Of a DNA stretch of 64,000 nucleotides, positions 52,561-62,009 are shown one piece after another. Source of the stretch: JBDTNL01 sp039933785 (GTDB lineage: Bacteria > Acidobacteriota > Thermoanaerobaculia > Multivoradales > JAGPDF01). The DNA lies in assembly GCA_039933785.1 (NCBI GenBank), contig JBDTNL010000001.1, positions 182,334 to 246,333 of the forward strand, given 5' to 3'. The notes under the pieces are model-generated. The model did no database searches and was not told the DNA's origin. It saw only the letters and a program-made list of their open reading frames with translations. A program made the position numbers and the translations under genes. Each line of letters opens with the position of its first letter. Position 1 is the stretch's first letter.

Positions 52561-53759
52561 AGATCCTGCTGGTCACCAGCCGTTTTCCCTGGCCGGTCCG
52601 GCGAGGCAACCAGCTGCGCACGGTCCAGATGGCGGAGTGGCTTGCGAGCGAGCACGAGGTCACCGTTCTGGCGCCGGCCGGGCCGCGAGATGTCGAGCTC
52701 CCTCGTGGATTGGCCTTCGGCGTCGAGTGCTACCGCTTCAGCAGAGGCAGCGCAGTACTCGGCGTCGCCGCTTCCCTAGGGAGGGGAACGCCGCTCCAAA
52801 ATGGAATGTACGATCAGCCGTCTCTGCACCAGGCCCTCGCGACTCGCGCCGGATCGGCGGACTTGACCATCTTGCAATTGGCGCGCTTGCACGGTGCGGC
52901 GCCGGCCGTGGGGCGAGCTTTGATGGCGGTCGATTTCGTCGACAGTCTGGCGCTGAATTTCGCCCGACGGGCGCGTTTCGATCGCTGGTGGATGCGGCCG
53001 CTGTGGCGCGCGGAGGCTCGGTGCTTGCGGCGTTGCGAGCACGCGTTGCTCGCCAGAGCCAGCGCTGCGTGGGTGGTCTGCGAGCGCGACCGCCAGGCGA
53101 TGCTCGAGGGACTGGCGCCTTGCGAAGCCGGCAAGCTAGGGGTGTTGCCGTTGGCGGTTTCACCACCGCTGGACAGTGCGCCGCGGCAAGAGGAGACCGC
53201 GGGCGATGCGCCGACCATCGTCTTGACCGGCAACCTCGGTTACTTTCCGACTGCGGAGGGCGCCGGTTGGTTCGTGCACGCCATCTGGCCGACTGTCCTC
53301 TCGCGGTGCCCGCGGGCTCGGTTGATCGTCGCGGGCTCGCGCCCGTCGAGAGCCTTGCGGGATGCGGTTCGCGGCGTCGGCGGCAGGTTGCTCGAGTCGC
53401 CTCCCAGCGTGGCGGAGGTCCTGGCGCAGGCGACGGTTGCGGTAGCGCCGTTGCGCTGTGGCTCGGGGGTGCCGATCAAGATTCTCGAGGCTTGGGGCGC
53501 CGGCGTCCCCGTGGTGGCGACCGCGTATGCCGCCGCCGGGACGACCGCCGTCGGCGGCCGGGATCTACTGCTCGCGGATGGGGCCGCGGACTGGGCGGCC
53601 GCGATCGACAGCCTGCTCACCGATCGGTACTTGCGACAGCGCCTGAGCAGGTCAGGGCTAACCCGTCTCGGCGCCGACTACGGGCCGTACGCCTTGCGTC
53701 GCCGTTTGCTGGCGGATGTCGCCGGCTTGCAGAGCGGGCGAAGCTCAGACACCGCGTGA
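52557..53759 (+). CDS. Glycosyltransferase family 4
   Basis: This GT-B enzyme is 400 residues long. The N-terminus MKILLVTSRFPWPVRRGNQL and the C-terminal VPIKILEAWGAGVPVVATAY define the two domains; TGNLGYFPTAEGAGWFV marks the start of the donor domain. It resembles its upstream neighbour (51256-52560), which suggests gene duplication and successive sugar additions. It starts in the ATGA overlap and its 3' end overlaps the convergent sugar-transferase gene by 15 bp. Confidence 0.93.
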   Translation: MKILLVTSRFPWPVRRGNQLRTVQMAEWLASEHEVTVLAPAGPRDVELPRGLAFGVECYRFSRGSAVLGVAASLGRGTPLQNGMYDQPSLHQALATRAGSADLTILQLARLHGAAPAVGRALMAVDFVDSLALNFARRARFDRWWMRPLWRAEARCLRRCEHALLARASAAWVVCERDRQAMLEGLAPCEAGKLGVLPLAVSPPLDSAPRQEETAGDAPTIVLTGNLGYFPTAEGAGWFVHAIWPTVLSRCPRARLIVAGSRPSRALRDAVRGVGGRLLESPPSVAEVLAQATVAVAPLRCGSGVPIKILEAWGAGVPVVATAYAAAGTTAVGGRDLLLADGAADWAAAIDSLLTDRYLRQRLSRSGLTRLGADYGPYALRRRLLADVAGLQSGRSSDTA

Positions 53760-55138
53760 GGTGAGCACGATCCGCACCGTGCGGAACAGGATCGAGAGGT
53801 CCAACCACAAGCTCCAGTTGGCGACATACGCGAGGTCGTAGCGCAGCTTGTTGGCCGCGCTCGAATGGTAGTCGCCGTTCACCTGCGCCAGGCCGGTCAC
53901 GCCGGGCGGCACGACGAAGCGTTCGGCGTATCCGGGCACCGCCGCGAGGAAGGTGCGCACGAAGCCCGGCCGCTCGGGGCGCGGCCCGACCAGGCTCATC
54001 GAGCCGTTGAGCACGTTGATCAGCTGCGGCAGCTCATCCAGTCGCAGGCGGCGCAGGGCGGCCCCGCCGGGAATGAACCGCGGATCGCCCGCGCTCGCCA
54101 GCACTTCGCCCAGGGGCTCGGCGTCGTCGTGCATGGTGCGAAACTTGAGCAGCGTGAACGGCTGCTGTTGGCGGCCGACGCGAATCTGGCGATAGATCAC
54201 TCCCCGCCCGGCGCAGATGCGGATCCACAACGCCACCACCGCCATTGCCGGCGACGCCGCGAGCAGCAGCGCCGCGGCTCCGCCGAGGTCCAGGGCGCGC
54301 TTCACCGGCCGGCGCCGGCCCCAGTCGTTTTCGCGCACCACCTCGACGAGCGGTATGTCGCGCACCCAGCGATAGCGCAGCTGTCCGATGAGGCTCTCGT
54401 ACGGCCCAGGCACCAAGAGCAAGCTGGTGTGCTCGGGGCGAGAGGTTGCCAGTCGATCCACCAGCTCGGTCTGCCAGGAGACGACGCTCGGAGCGAGGAT
54501 GATGTCGTCGATCTCCCCCCGGTCGAGGAGCGCAGGAAGGTCTTGGACCGTGCCGAGGCAGGGTCCCTGAACATCGTCGGCCGTCTCCACGGCTTCGCCC
54601 GGCGCGGGGACCCAGCCCACGATGCGCAGCCCGTGCCACTGCCGGGCCGCGATGCCCGCGGCGACTTCGCGCGCCGCCGTGCCGCAGCCGACGATGGCGA
54701 CGCGCCGCGGCGCGACCCGCCGCGCTCTTTGCAAGAGCCAGCGCCAGAGGAACAGTGCGCTGCCATCGAAGGCGATGAAGCCGAGGAACACCGAGCGCGG
54801 CAGGGCGCGATCGGCGAGGTAGTGCCAGGCGATGAGCGTCGCGCCGAGCCCGGTCATGGCGCCGGTCAGGCGTCCGAGAATTTCCGACCGCGCCAGGGGC
54901 TCGCGATCGTAGAGGCCGAAAAAGTACAGCAGCAGGCTTTGCGCCACCAGCACCAGCGGCAGCACCGCCAGGAGCTGCGGCCAGCGGTCCGCCGGCAGCA
55001 GGGCCTCGCTGAACGGCGGCCGCCAGCGGGTGCGCAGAGTGAAGGCCATGAACAGAGTGCCCGCTGCGATCACCAGGTCGCCCGCGGTGCGCAGGCCGCG
55101 CAGGAGCGCGTCTCGTCCGTCGTCGGAGCGCTGCCGGC

Positions 55139-55142
<4 letters not shown>
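53745..55142 (-). CDS. Exopolysaccharide polyprenyl glycosylphosphotransferase (WcaJ/WbaP type)
   Basis: This is the initiating enzyme of polysaccharide synthesis, which moves a sugar-1-phosphate onto undecaprenyl phosphate. Four to five N-terminal helices (about 15-140) precede a Rossmann-like central domain (VAIVGCGTAAREVAAGI). The catalytic C-terminal Bac_transf domain follows, with KRALDLGG, QIRVGRQQQPFTLLKFRTM, RLDELPQLINVL, SLVGPRPERPGF and PPGVTGLAQVNG. The start is GTG 55142, overlapping the Wzt-like stop by three bases. The operon with an ABC exporter links initiation to ABC-dependent export. The first sugar is not predictable. Confidence 0.94.
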
Positions 55143-55921
<779 letters not shown>

Positions 55922-55940
55922 GGGAGCTCAGACGTGGTGC

Positions 55941-56705
55941 TCAGACATAGAAAGGGATGCGATCGCTGCTGCGCCGGAAGGTCCAGGCCCCGATCGCCAG
56001 GGCGAGCAGGGCGATGCCGGCCGCCACCGAAAGGTGACTGAGCGGCGGGATCTTGCCGTAGTAAATCGGATCGCGGAAGGTTTCGAGGATCGAGCGCACG
56101 GGGTTGAAACGCACCACCCAGCGCATGCGCTCGGGCACGATCGACATCGGGTAGATCACCGGCGTGAGGTAAAGCAGGAGCGTCAGGATGACACCCACGA
56201 GCTCCACCGTGTCGTGGAAGAACACCGCCAGAGGCGAGAGTAAAAGCCCGGCTCCCAAGGTAAAAATGGCCGCGATCACGATCGCGACTGGGACAAAGAG
56301 CAAGGCCCAAGACAAAGCGTGACCGGTAAGCAGCAGAATGACGAAGAGTGGGACGAGGGCGAAGAGCAGGTTCACCACTCCCGAGATGACGGTCGCGACG
56401 GGAAACACGGCGTGCGGAACCGGCAGCTTCTGCAGCAGCTGGGCGTTCCCCTTCAGGCTGTTCATGGAAGCCAGAATGCTCTGGCTGAAGAAGTTCCAGA
56501 ACAGAATTCCCGCCAACGCGAACACCGGGTAGTTCTCGATGTTGCCGCGAAACGCGGTGCTGAAGACCACCTGCAGCACCAGCATGAAGAGCAGCGGTTG
56601 CAGCATCGTCCACAGGAATCCGATGGCCGAGCGCCGGTAGCGCACCTTGAGGTCGCGGGCGACCAGTTCGCGGACCAGGTCGCGATAGCGGAAGAGGGAG
56701 GACAT
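55941..56705 (-). CDS. wzm: ABC transporter permease, polysaccharide export (Wzm/KpsM type)
   Basis: This inner-membrane permease (254 residues) has six hydrophobic segments. The ABC-2 signature is clear: LVARDLKVRYRRSAIGFLWT, then LFMLVLQVVFS, FRGNIENYPVFALAGILFWN and a conserved LTPVIYPMSIVPERMRWVVR loop. It pairs with the downstream ATP-binding gene to carry lipid-linked polysaccharide across the inner membrane. The 86-bp gap upstream is divergent with a methyltransferase gene and should contain both promoters. Confidence 0.94.
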   Translation of the reverse strand: MSSLFRYRDLVRELVARDLKVRYRRSAIGFLWTMLQPLLFMLVLQVVFSTAFRGNIENYPVFALAGILFWNFFSQSILASMNSLKGNAQLLQKLPVPHAVFPVATVISGVVNLLFALVPLFVILLLTGHALSWALLFVPVAIVIAAIFTLGAGLLLSPLAVFFHDTVELVGVILTLLLYLTPVIYPMSIVPERMRWVVRFNPVRSILETFRDPIYYGKIPPLSHLSVAAGIALLALAIGAWTFRRSSDRIPFYV

Positions 56706-56791
56706 GGGCTGTGGCCGGGGCTTGAGAACTGAGCGGATCGAATTGTATCAGGGGGCCGGCGGCGCAGAGCCCCCGCGGATACAATGCCCGC

Positions 56792-57556
56792 GTGGTGACG
56801 GAGCCCCTGGTCGATCTCCCGTGGGATACACAAGATAGCTCTACGGTGAGTGGCGCCGAGCTTTCCGGCGCCTACCGACTCAAGGATTTTCCGGGATCGA
56901 GCCATCGGATCCTGGCGGATTGGGTGAAGAACCTGCCGCCCGCGGCCAAGGTCCTGGAAATCGGCGTCGGAGCGGACCCCTTCGCGCAACTGGTTCGGCG
57001 AGGCGATCTGCACTGGCTGGGAGTGGATGCGGGAGTGTCCTCGCTCGGGGCCATCCGCCGAACGCTCACCGGAGGGGTGATCGCCGACGCTGAGTTGCTC
57101 GCCGCTCTACCAACGAACCGTGGTGCGGTGATTCTGGCCGACACACTCGAGCACCTCGTAGATCCGGAGCGTATGCTCCAAGTTGTCTTTCGGGCGCTCG
57201 ATGAGCGGGGGACACTGCTGCTCTCGGTCCCCAACGTGGCGCATTGGGCAATTCGCCTGTCTCTGCTCTGCGGCCGCTTCGACTACTCCGATCGCGGGAT
57301 ACTCGACCGGACCCACCGGACTTTCTTCACCAGACGGTCGATGCGCGAGATGTTGAGTCGGAATCGATTTGTCGTGGTCCACGAGGCTTTTTCCTCGGTT
57401 CCACTTCCGTTTGCGCTGCCCCGAGCACCCAAAATCCTGGTGGTCGCGCTTGAGCGCCTTCAGCGGGCCGCTATCTGGATACTGCCGGGCGTCTTTGCCT
57501 ATCAACTCCTGGTCCTGGCCCGAGCGCGCCAGGACTGCCCGCCGATTCATGATTGA
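56792..57556 (+). CDS. Class I SAM-dependent methyltransferase
   Basis: This is a 254-residue methyltransferase. VLEIGVGADPFAQLV (55-69) is motif I, DAGVS follows, and VILADTLEHLVDPERML with SVPNVAHWAIRLSLL forms the later core. The pattern resembles O-antigen or lipid-linked-sugar methyltransferases (Methyltransf_11/23 group). The start is GTG 56792. It overlaps the GT-C gene by eight bases and is divergent from the ABC exporter, so it may methylate a glycan end or sugar; this is inference. Confidence 0.9.
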   Translation: MVTEPLVDLPWDTQDSSTVSGAELSGAYRLKDFPGSSHRILADWVKNLPPAAKVLEIGVGADPFAQLVRRGDLHWLGVDAGVSSLGAIRRTLTGGVIADAELLAALPTNRGAVILADTLEHLVDPERMLQVVFRALDERGTLLLSVPNVAHWAIRLSLLCGRFDYSDRGILDRTHRTFFTRRSMREMLSRNRFVVVHEAFSSVPLPFALPRAPKILVVALERLQRAAIWILPGVFAYQLLVLARARQDCPPIHD

Positions 57557-59453
57557 AGGGTCGAGGGTCTGGAGTCGACCGCTCGCCGCAATAGGTGCCC
57601 TGGCTTGCCTGGCGAGCGTGGTGATGGCCGTCTTTCAGTATCGCGGCCACGTCCCGTTCAGCTCCGACCAAGCGGTGATCGCCCTGATGGCGGAAGACAT
57701 CCTCGATCATCACAAGCACCCGGTCTTCTGCTACGGGTCGGAGTACGGTGGAACGCTGGAGGCGCATTTGATCGCTGCGGCCTTCGCGGTCTTCGGCCGC
57801 ACTGCCACGGTCTACCGACTGGCCACATGCCTGTTGGTGCTCGGTATCGTGATCGCTGTTTGGTTCCTCACCAGCCTGGCCTACGACCGGCGGGCAGCGT
57901 TCATCGCGGGACTGTATCTGGCGGTAGGCCCGGCATTCTTCCTTTACAAAACCATGACCTCGGACGGCTCATACGTCTCTCTGGTCCTATGCTCTGCCTG
58001 CGCCTTGGCGTCTCTCCTGCTGCTCGACAGGCAGGTGGAGTCTGGCGGCTCGGCTCTGCCAGCCACGGCGGGCCTGGGCTTCTTCGCCGGACTGGCATGG
58101 TGGCAGCATTCACCGTCGGTTTTTCTGGTGGCTCCGATCGCGGCTTGGCTTCTGACGGCCCCGGGCCGTCGCTGGTTCGGCGCGAAGAACATCGGGGTAC
58201 TGATGTCTTCCCTTCTGCTGGGAAGCTTTCCTTGGTGGTGGCACAACGCGAGGCACGGCTGGCTCAGCGTGCACGCTCCAGAGCTCAGGGTGGTTTCCGC
58301 GGATGGCGGGGATGGATTACTGGTTCGGCTGGTGGAACTGGTGACGGTCGGGTTCCCCATTCTTCTCGGCTCGGCATCGATCCGTTTCGCGCGTGAGTGG
58401 TTGGTGGGCGGCCGCTGGTTCGTCTGGTGTCTCCTGGGTTTCGTGGCCTTCGCTGCCCTGCGCGATGTCCTGGATGCCGAGAGCGAGAGGACCCGCAGGA
58501 TGTCGTTGGTCCTGGGAGCCGGGCTGGTGGCGGTAGCGGCCCTGACGCTGCCGATCCAACGTACGGAATATGGGGAGCCGCGCTATCTGGTGACGATCTT
58601 TGTCGTCTTGGCGCCGCTCCTTGGTCGGGGGCTCTCTCGCTGGAAATCGAGTTGGGCGGCGACTGCCTGCGTGGGCGCGATCTTGGCCTTCAATCTTGGT
58701 AGCCAGCTTGCCGCGCCGGTGGTGTCGGGCCTTGCCGCCGGCTGCAAGGCACCCACAGCCCAAGACCTAGTGGCTTGGGTCGAGGGTCAGGGCGTCCAGT
58801 TTGCCTACTCCTCGTACTGGACCGCGTACCGGCTGAGCTTCCTGTCGGGGGGCCACATTGCTTCCGCGCCCCTGGGCTCTGGCAGCAACTCGTTCCAACG
58901 AAGCGATGCCCTGCTGACGGCGGTTGGCCGCTCGGAGAATCCGGCGCTGCTTCTCGAGGGGGAAGACTGGGCGCGGTTCCGCCTATACATGAAGCGCCGG
59001 GGGGTGCCGATACGCGCGGCCCGGTATTCGAGGTTCTGGCTCGTGCGAGATATCCCGCCGGGACTACTCGTGGAGCTTAGGCGGTGCCTATGCATTCCTG
59101 CCGGCGCGAAGCCAGGAGATGTGGAGTGGCAAGGACTGGACCTCCCGAAATCGATCCAAGCGGGCAGCCAGGTTAATGCAGCGGTGCACTTCCGACTGAA
59201 CACCGAGTTTCCGCCGGCCAGCAACGTCCGCCTCGGCTATCGCTGGACTTTGTCGGGCGAGCCGGCCTCGGAGAAGGGGCCCGACAGGGCCGGGCTCGTT
59301 GCCTTTGGGCGCGATGTCCGCCAGAACATTGCTCTGCTCGGCCCCCATTCTCCGGGAAGGTATCGACTGGCCGTGGGCCTAGTGGATGAGAACATCAGCT
59401 GGTTTTCTGACGCGGGGAACTCGGTGGCGGAGGCGGAAGTCGCCGTCCAGTGA
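57549..59453 (+). CDS. GT-C/GT39-like integral membrane protein with C-terminal beta domain
   Basis: This 634-residue protein has about 9 to 11 hydrophobic segments in the first 400 residues. After the first helix is FSSDQAVIALMAEDIL, with acidic residues where GT-C enzymes bind metal or donor. The C-terminal part has a soluble region ending in a beta domain (ASNVRLGYRWTLSGEPASEK ... PGRYRLAVGLVDENISWFSD). This end matches that of the protein at 19000-21288. The start ATG at 57549 overlaps the methyltransferase stop. It may transfer a sugar outside the membrane. Confidence 0.78.
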   Translation: MIEGSRVWSRPLAAIGALACLASVVMAVFQYRGHVPFSSDQAVIALMAEDILDHHKHPVFCYGSEYGGTLEAHLIAAAFAVFGRTATVYRLATCLLVLGIVIAVWFLTSLAYDRRAAFIAGLYLAVGPAFFLYKTMTSDGSYVSLVLCSACALASLLLLDRQVESGGSALPATAGLGFFAGLAWWQHSPSVFLVAPIAAWLLTAPGRRWFGAKNIGVLMSSLLLGSFPWWWHNARHGWLSVHAPELRVVSADGGDGLLVRLVELVTVGFPILLGSASIRFAREWLVGGRWFVWCLLGFVAFAALRDVLDAESERTRRMSLVLGAGLVAVAALTLPIQRTEYGEPRYLVTIFVVLAPLLGRGLSRWKSSWAATACVGAILAFNLGSQLAAPVVSGLAAGCKAPTAQDLVAWVEGQGVQFAYSSYWTAYRLSFLSGGHIASAPLGSGSNSFQRSDALLTAVGRSENPALLLEGEDWARFRLYMKRRGVPIRAARYSRFWLVRDIPPGLLVELRRCLCIPAGAKPGDVEWQGLDLPKSIQAGSQVNAAVHFRLNTEFPPASNVRLGYRWTLSGEPASEKGPDRAGLVAFGRDVRQNIALLGPHSPGRYRLAVGLVDENISWFSDAGNSVAEAEVAVQ

Positions 59454-59476
59454 AATGACGACACCAGGGCTGCTAC

Positions 59477-59505
59477 TTGACGAGCGCCCTGAAGGGTTCT
59501 AGCTT
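59477..59505 (+). promoter_or_regulatory. Possible sigma-70 promoter for the beta-helix protein gene
   Basis: TTGACG (59477-59482) and TAGCTT (59500-59505) are separated by 17 bases, close to consensus spacing. The start codon lies 47 bases beyond and a strong GGGAGGG ribosome site sits just before it. The -35 box matches five of six positions; the -10 is weaker. Confidence 0.45.
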
Positions 59506-59552
59506 CGGTCTACCAACTTCAGGACAGCACCAACCAAACGGGAGGGAAGTCC

Positions 59553-60476
59553 ATGCTCAAGAAGCACGCATCGAAATTCAGCGTCCTAGCCATTGCATTC
59601 CTGTTCGCCGCGACCGCGGCCCAGGCCCAGGCGTCGCGCACGTGGGTCTCGGGTGTTGGCGACGACGCCAACCCCTGCAGCCGCACCGCGCCGTGCAAGA
59701 CGTTCGCCGGCGCCATCTCGAAGACCGCCCCGGGCGGGGCGATCAACGTGCTCGATCCGGGTGGTTTTGGCGGGGTCACGATCACGAAATCGATCACGAT
59801 TTCGAGCGAGGGATTCGAGGCGGGGGTGCTGGTCTCGGGTACCAACGGCATCATTGTCAGCGCGGGCAACGCCGGTGTGGTGGTGCTTCGCGGCCTCGAC
59901 ATCGAGGGCTTGGGAACCGGCCTCGCCGGGATCAAGGTCCTGTCTGCAGCAGCCGTTCATGTCCAGAACTGCACTATCAACCACTTCACGCAGATCGGAA
60001 TCGACTTCGTCCCGAGCAGCGCTGTCGCGACGACCAGCCAGCTTTTTGTGAGGGACTCGATCATTCGCAACAACACTGGCGCCGCGAGCGGTGGCATCCG
60101 AGTCAAGCCGGGGACGAACGTCTCCGCTGTTGGTTTGGTCGAAAACACCCAGCTGTCCAACAACCAATTTGGTCTTCGCGTCGAGGACAACAGCAAGGTT
60201 ACGGCCAAAACGTCGTCCGCAGGCGGCAATGCAGGAGCTGGTTTCATCGCAGTTTCGAACGCAGCCGTGGTGACCTTGAGTCTCGACAGTTGTGTCTCGA
60301 CGAACAACGCGTTCGGAATCAAGGCGGACAATCCCAATGCGACTCTCAGGATTGCCAACTGCACCATCGCGGGCAACGCCACAGGTTTGTCGGCCACCGG
60401 GCACATCGTCAGCTTCGGCAACAACAACAACGCCGACAGTGGAACACCGAACGGCCCGAACATCACGCAGCAGTAG
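59553..60476 (+). CDS. Secreted right-handed parallel beta-helix protein
   Basis: This 307-residue secreted protein has a signal peptide (to about residue 26, AATAAQAQA) and then SRTWVSGVGDDANPCSRTAP, a motif seen at the start of bacterial pectin-lyase-like beta-helix proteins. Repeated short strands with Asn/Gly turns follow (for example LFVRDSIIRNNTG, VENTQLSNNQFGLRV, LRIANCTIAGNATGL). No catalytic residues of pectate lyases are evident, so binding or a structural surface role is possible. A strong Shine-Dalgarno (GGGAGGGAAG) is three bases before the ATG. Confidence 0.88.
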   Translation: MLKKHASKFSVLAIAFLFAATAAQAQASRTWVSGVGDDANPCSRTAPCKTFAGAISKTAPGGAINVLDPGGFGGVTITKSITISSEGFEAGVLVSGTNGIIVSAGNAGVVVLRGLDIEGLGTGLAGIKVLSAAAVHVQNCTINHFTQIGIDFVPSSAVATTSQLFVRDSIIRNNTGAASGGIRVKPGTNVSAVGLVENTQLSNNQFGLRVEDNSKVTAKTSSAGGNAGAGFIAVSNAAVVTLSLDSCVSTNNAFGIKADNPNATLRIANCTIAGNATGLSATGHIVSFGNNNNADSGTPNGPNITQQ

Positions 60477-60573
60477 CGCCCGGTCGTGATTTGTTAGCTC
60501 CCTTCTTCGCCCCGGACGGCGGGGAGGGGGCTCGCGGTTGGTCGGGTTCCGCCTCGTCTTCGCGGACGCTGCC

Positions 60574-61188
60574 TCAAGCCTGGATCGACGACAGAACGAC
60601 TATCTTCCCGACCTCATTCACTCGTCTGTATTCCCGGGTGGCTAGAAGCTCGGAGACGAGCTTGTGTGGCCCGATAGCCGGATCCGCTGCATCGTCGAAG
60701 ACGATGGTTGCACCCGGCGCAAGGTGCGGGCGCCAGCTGTCGAAGTCTCGCCGCACGCCTTCGTATCGGTGATCGCCGTCGATCCATAGAAGTTCTATCG
60801 GCAGGCGCCAGGCCGGTGCGACCTGTTCGCTACTGAGGCTGATCAGCCGTACGACGTGGTAGCACCCAGTCTCGAGCATTGCTCGATGGAACGCTCCAGC
60901 GTCTGCCGGGCCGAATCGACCGCCGAGAACACCGATGAAGACAACATGAGGCTCGATCGCAAAGACCGGCACCCGACTTCCATCGATAGAACCTCGGCCG
61001 AGAGCAACCGTTGAGCGTCCGCGATAGGAACCTACCTCGACGATGCATCCACTGCGGACTTGGCGGGCGAGCCCGTAGAGAAGCACCGCCTCGTCGAGGC
61101 TGATCATGCCCTCAGTTCGCGCCAAGAACTCCTCGGCCTTGCCGGTCGGTACGGCGTCGAAGCTTGGGTCGCGTTCCCAGGCGGTCAA
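60574..61188 (-). CDS. Class I SAM-dependent methyltransferase (Methyltransf_24-like)
   Basis: This 204-residue protein has motif I in IVEVGSYRGRSTVALGRG, a later LLWIDGDHRYEGVRRDFDSW and GATIVFDDA. The WIDGDHxYE pattern is that of CmcI/Methyltransf_24 proteins found with sugar or natural product genes. The start is TTG 61188 whose TTGA overlaps the TGA of the sulfatase-like gene; there is no other good start. It is the last gene of the sulfatase operon. Confidence 0.85.
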   Translation of the reverse strand: MTAWERDPSFDAVPTGKAEEFLARTEGMISLDEAVLLYGLARQVRSGCIVEVGSYRGRSTVALGRGSIDGSRVPVFAIEPHVVFIGVLGGRFGPADAGAFHRAMLETGCYHVVRLISLSSEQVAPAWRLPIELLWIDGDHRYEGVRRDFDSWRPHLAPGATIVFDDAADPAIGPHKLVSELLATREYRRVNEVGKIVVLSSIQA

Positions 61189-62009
61189 GGGGAGTTTCCA
61201 ACACCGACAGCCCTGCCCCGCAATCGAATCAGGAGCGGGACCGTCAGCGTCATCGGATGGCTGATGCCATGTTCCCAAAGGCCATCCTCCCCCCAGCAGT
61301 CGCCATGGTCGCCGCAGAGAACGATTGTCGATGAAGAGAATCGTGCCAGCAGCGGGCCGATTTGCCGGTCCACGAATTCGAGACAAGCGCGCTGGCGATG
61401 ACGGCACTCGGCGGAACGATCTGCAGTTTGGAACGGAACGCATGGACTATCGGCAACGTCCCAGGGAGCCCCTTCATGGTAGTAGGGCACGTGCGTCTCG
61501 CCGATGTTGACGAATAGAAAGATCGGCGACGCCGCATGTTGCTCTAGTTTCTGGTCGACCCAGGCGAGCTGACGATCGAGCGACCAGGAATTCCCCGGAT
61601 AGAAGAATTCGTCGAACTCGCTGATCAGCAATTGAGCCGCGGCCGTGTTGGGATCGAACCACGCAACGGCGCCTGAGCCGATGGTCTTGTAGCCTTGACG
61701 CTTGAAACCATCGACGATGTTTCTGCCCTCGAGAGTAAACCCCTCTCCGCCCTTTCCGGGATGGGCCGCGCCCGTCAGCTTGAATATCTTGCCGAACTTG
61801 GGATTCACTAGTGGAGCCGCCATCGCTGCCATGCCCGGGGTGAACCCCGCGAACATCGCGGCGTGCGAGCCAAACGTGAAGTACGAAGGGGCCTGTGCTC
61901 GGTAGAACTGCCCGACGTCTCGCATAGCTGACAGCTGGGCGCCTTCGAAGGTGTCGTATCGACACGAGTCAAGGGTCACGAAGAGAACGGATGCGGAATC
62001 AATCGCCAA
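61185..62009 (-). CDS. Sulfatase-like hydrolase/transferase lacking the formylglycine motif
   Basis: This 274-residue protein belongs to the alkaline phosphatase superfamily. The first metal motif is FVTLDSCRYDT, and the later CGDHGDCWGEDGLWEHG holds the second metal Asp/His set. The C-x-P-x-R motif of sulfatases is absent; the matching region (FTFGSHAAMFAGFTPG) offers Ser or Thr as nucleophile, so a phosphoryl-group transferase or hydrolase role is possible. The start is TTG 62009. It overlaps the upstream sulfatase stop by 11 bases. It is shorter than typical sulfatases. Confidence 0.82.
   Translation of the reverse strand: MAIDSASVLFVTLDSCRYDTFEGAQLSAMRDVGQFYRAQAPSYFTFGSHAAMFAGFTPGMAAMAAPLVNPKFGKIFKLTGAAHPGKGGEGFTLEGRNIVDGFKRQGYKTIGSGAVAWFDPNTAAAQLLISEFDEFFYPGNSWSLDRQLAWVDQKLEQHAASPIFLFVNIGETHVPYYHEGAPWDVADSPCVPFQTADRSAECRHRQRACLEFVDRQIGPLLARFSSSTIVLCGDHGDCWGEDGLWEHGISHPMTLTVPLLIRLRGRAVGVGNSP

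Noticed and set aside
60477..60573. Possible terminator or small RNA after the beta-helix gene
   Set aside because: No convincing stem with a T-tract on either strand; I see nothing definite in these 97 bases.
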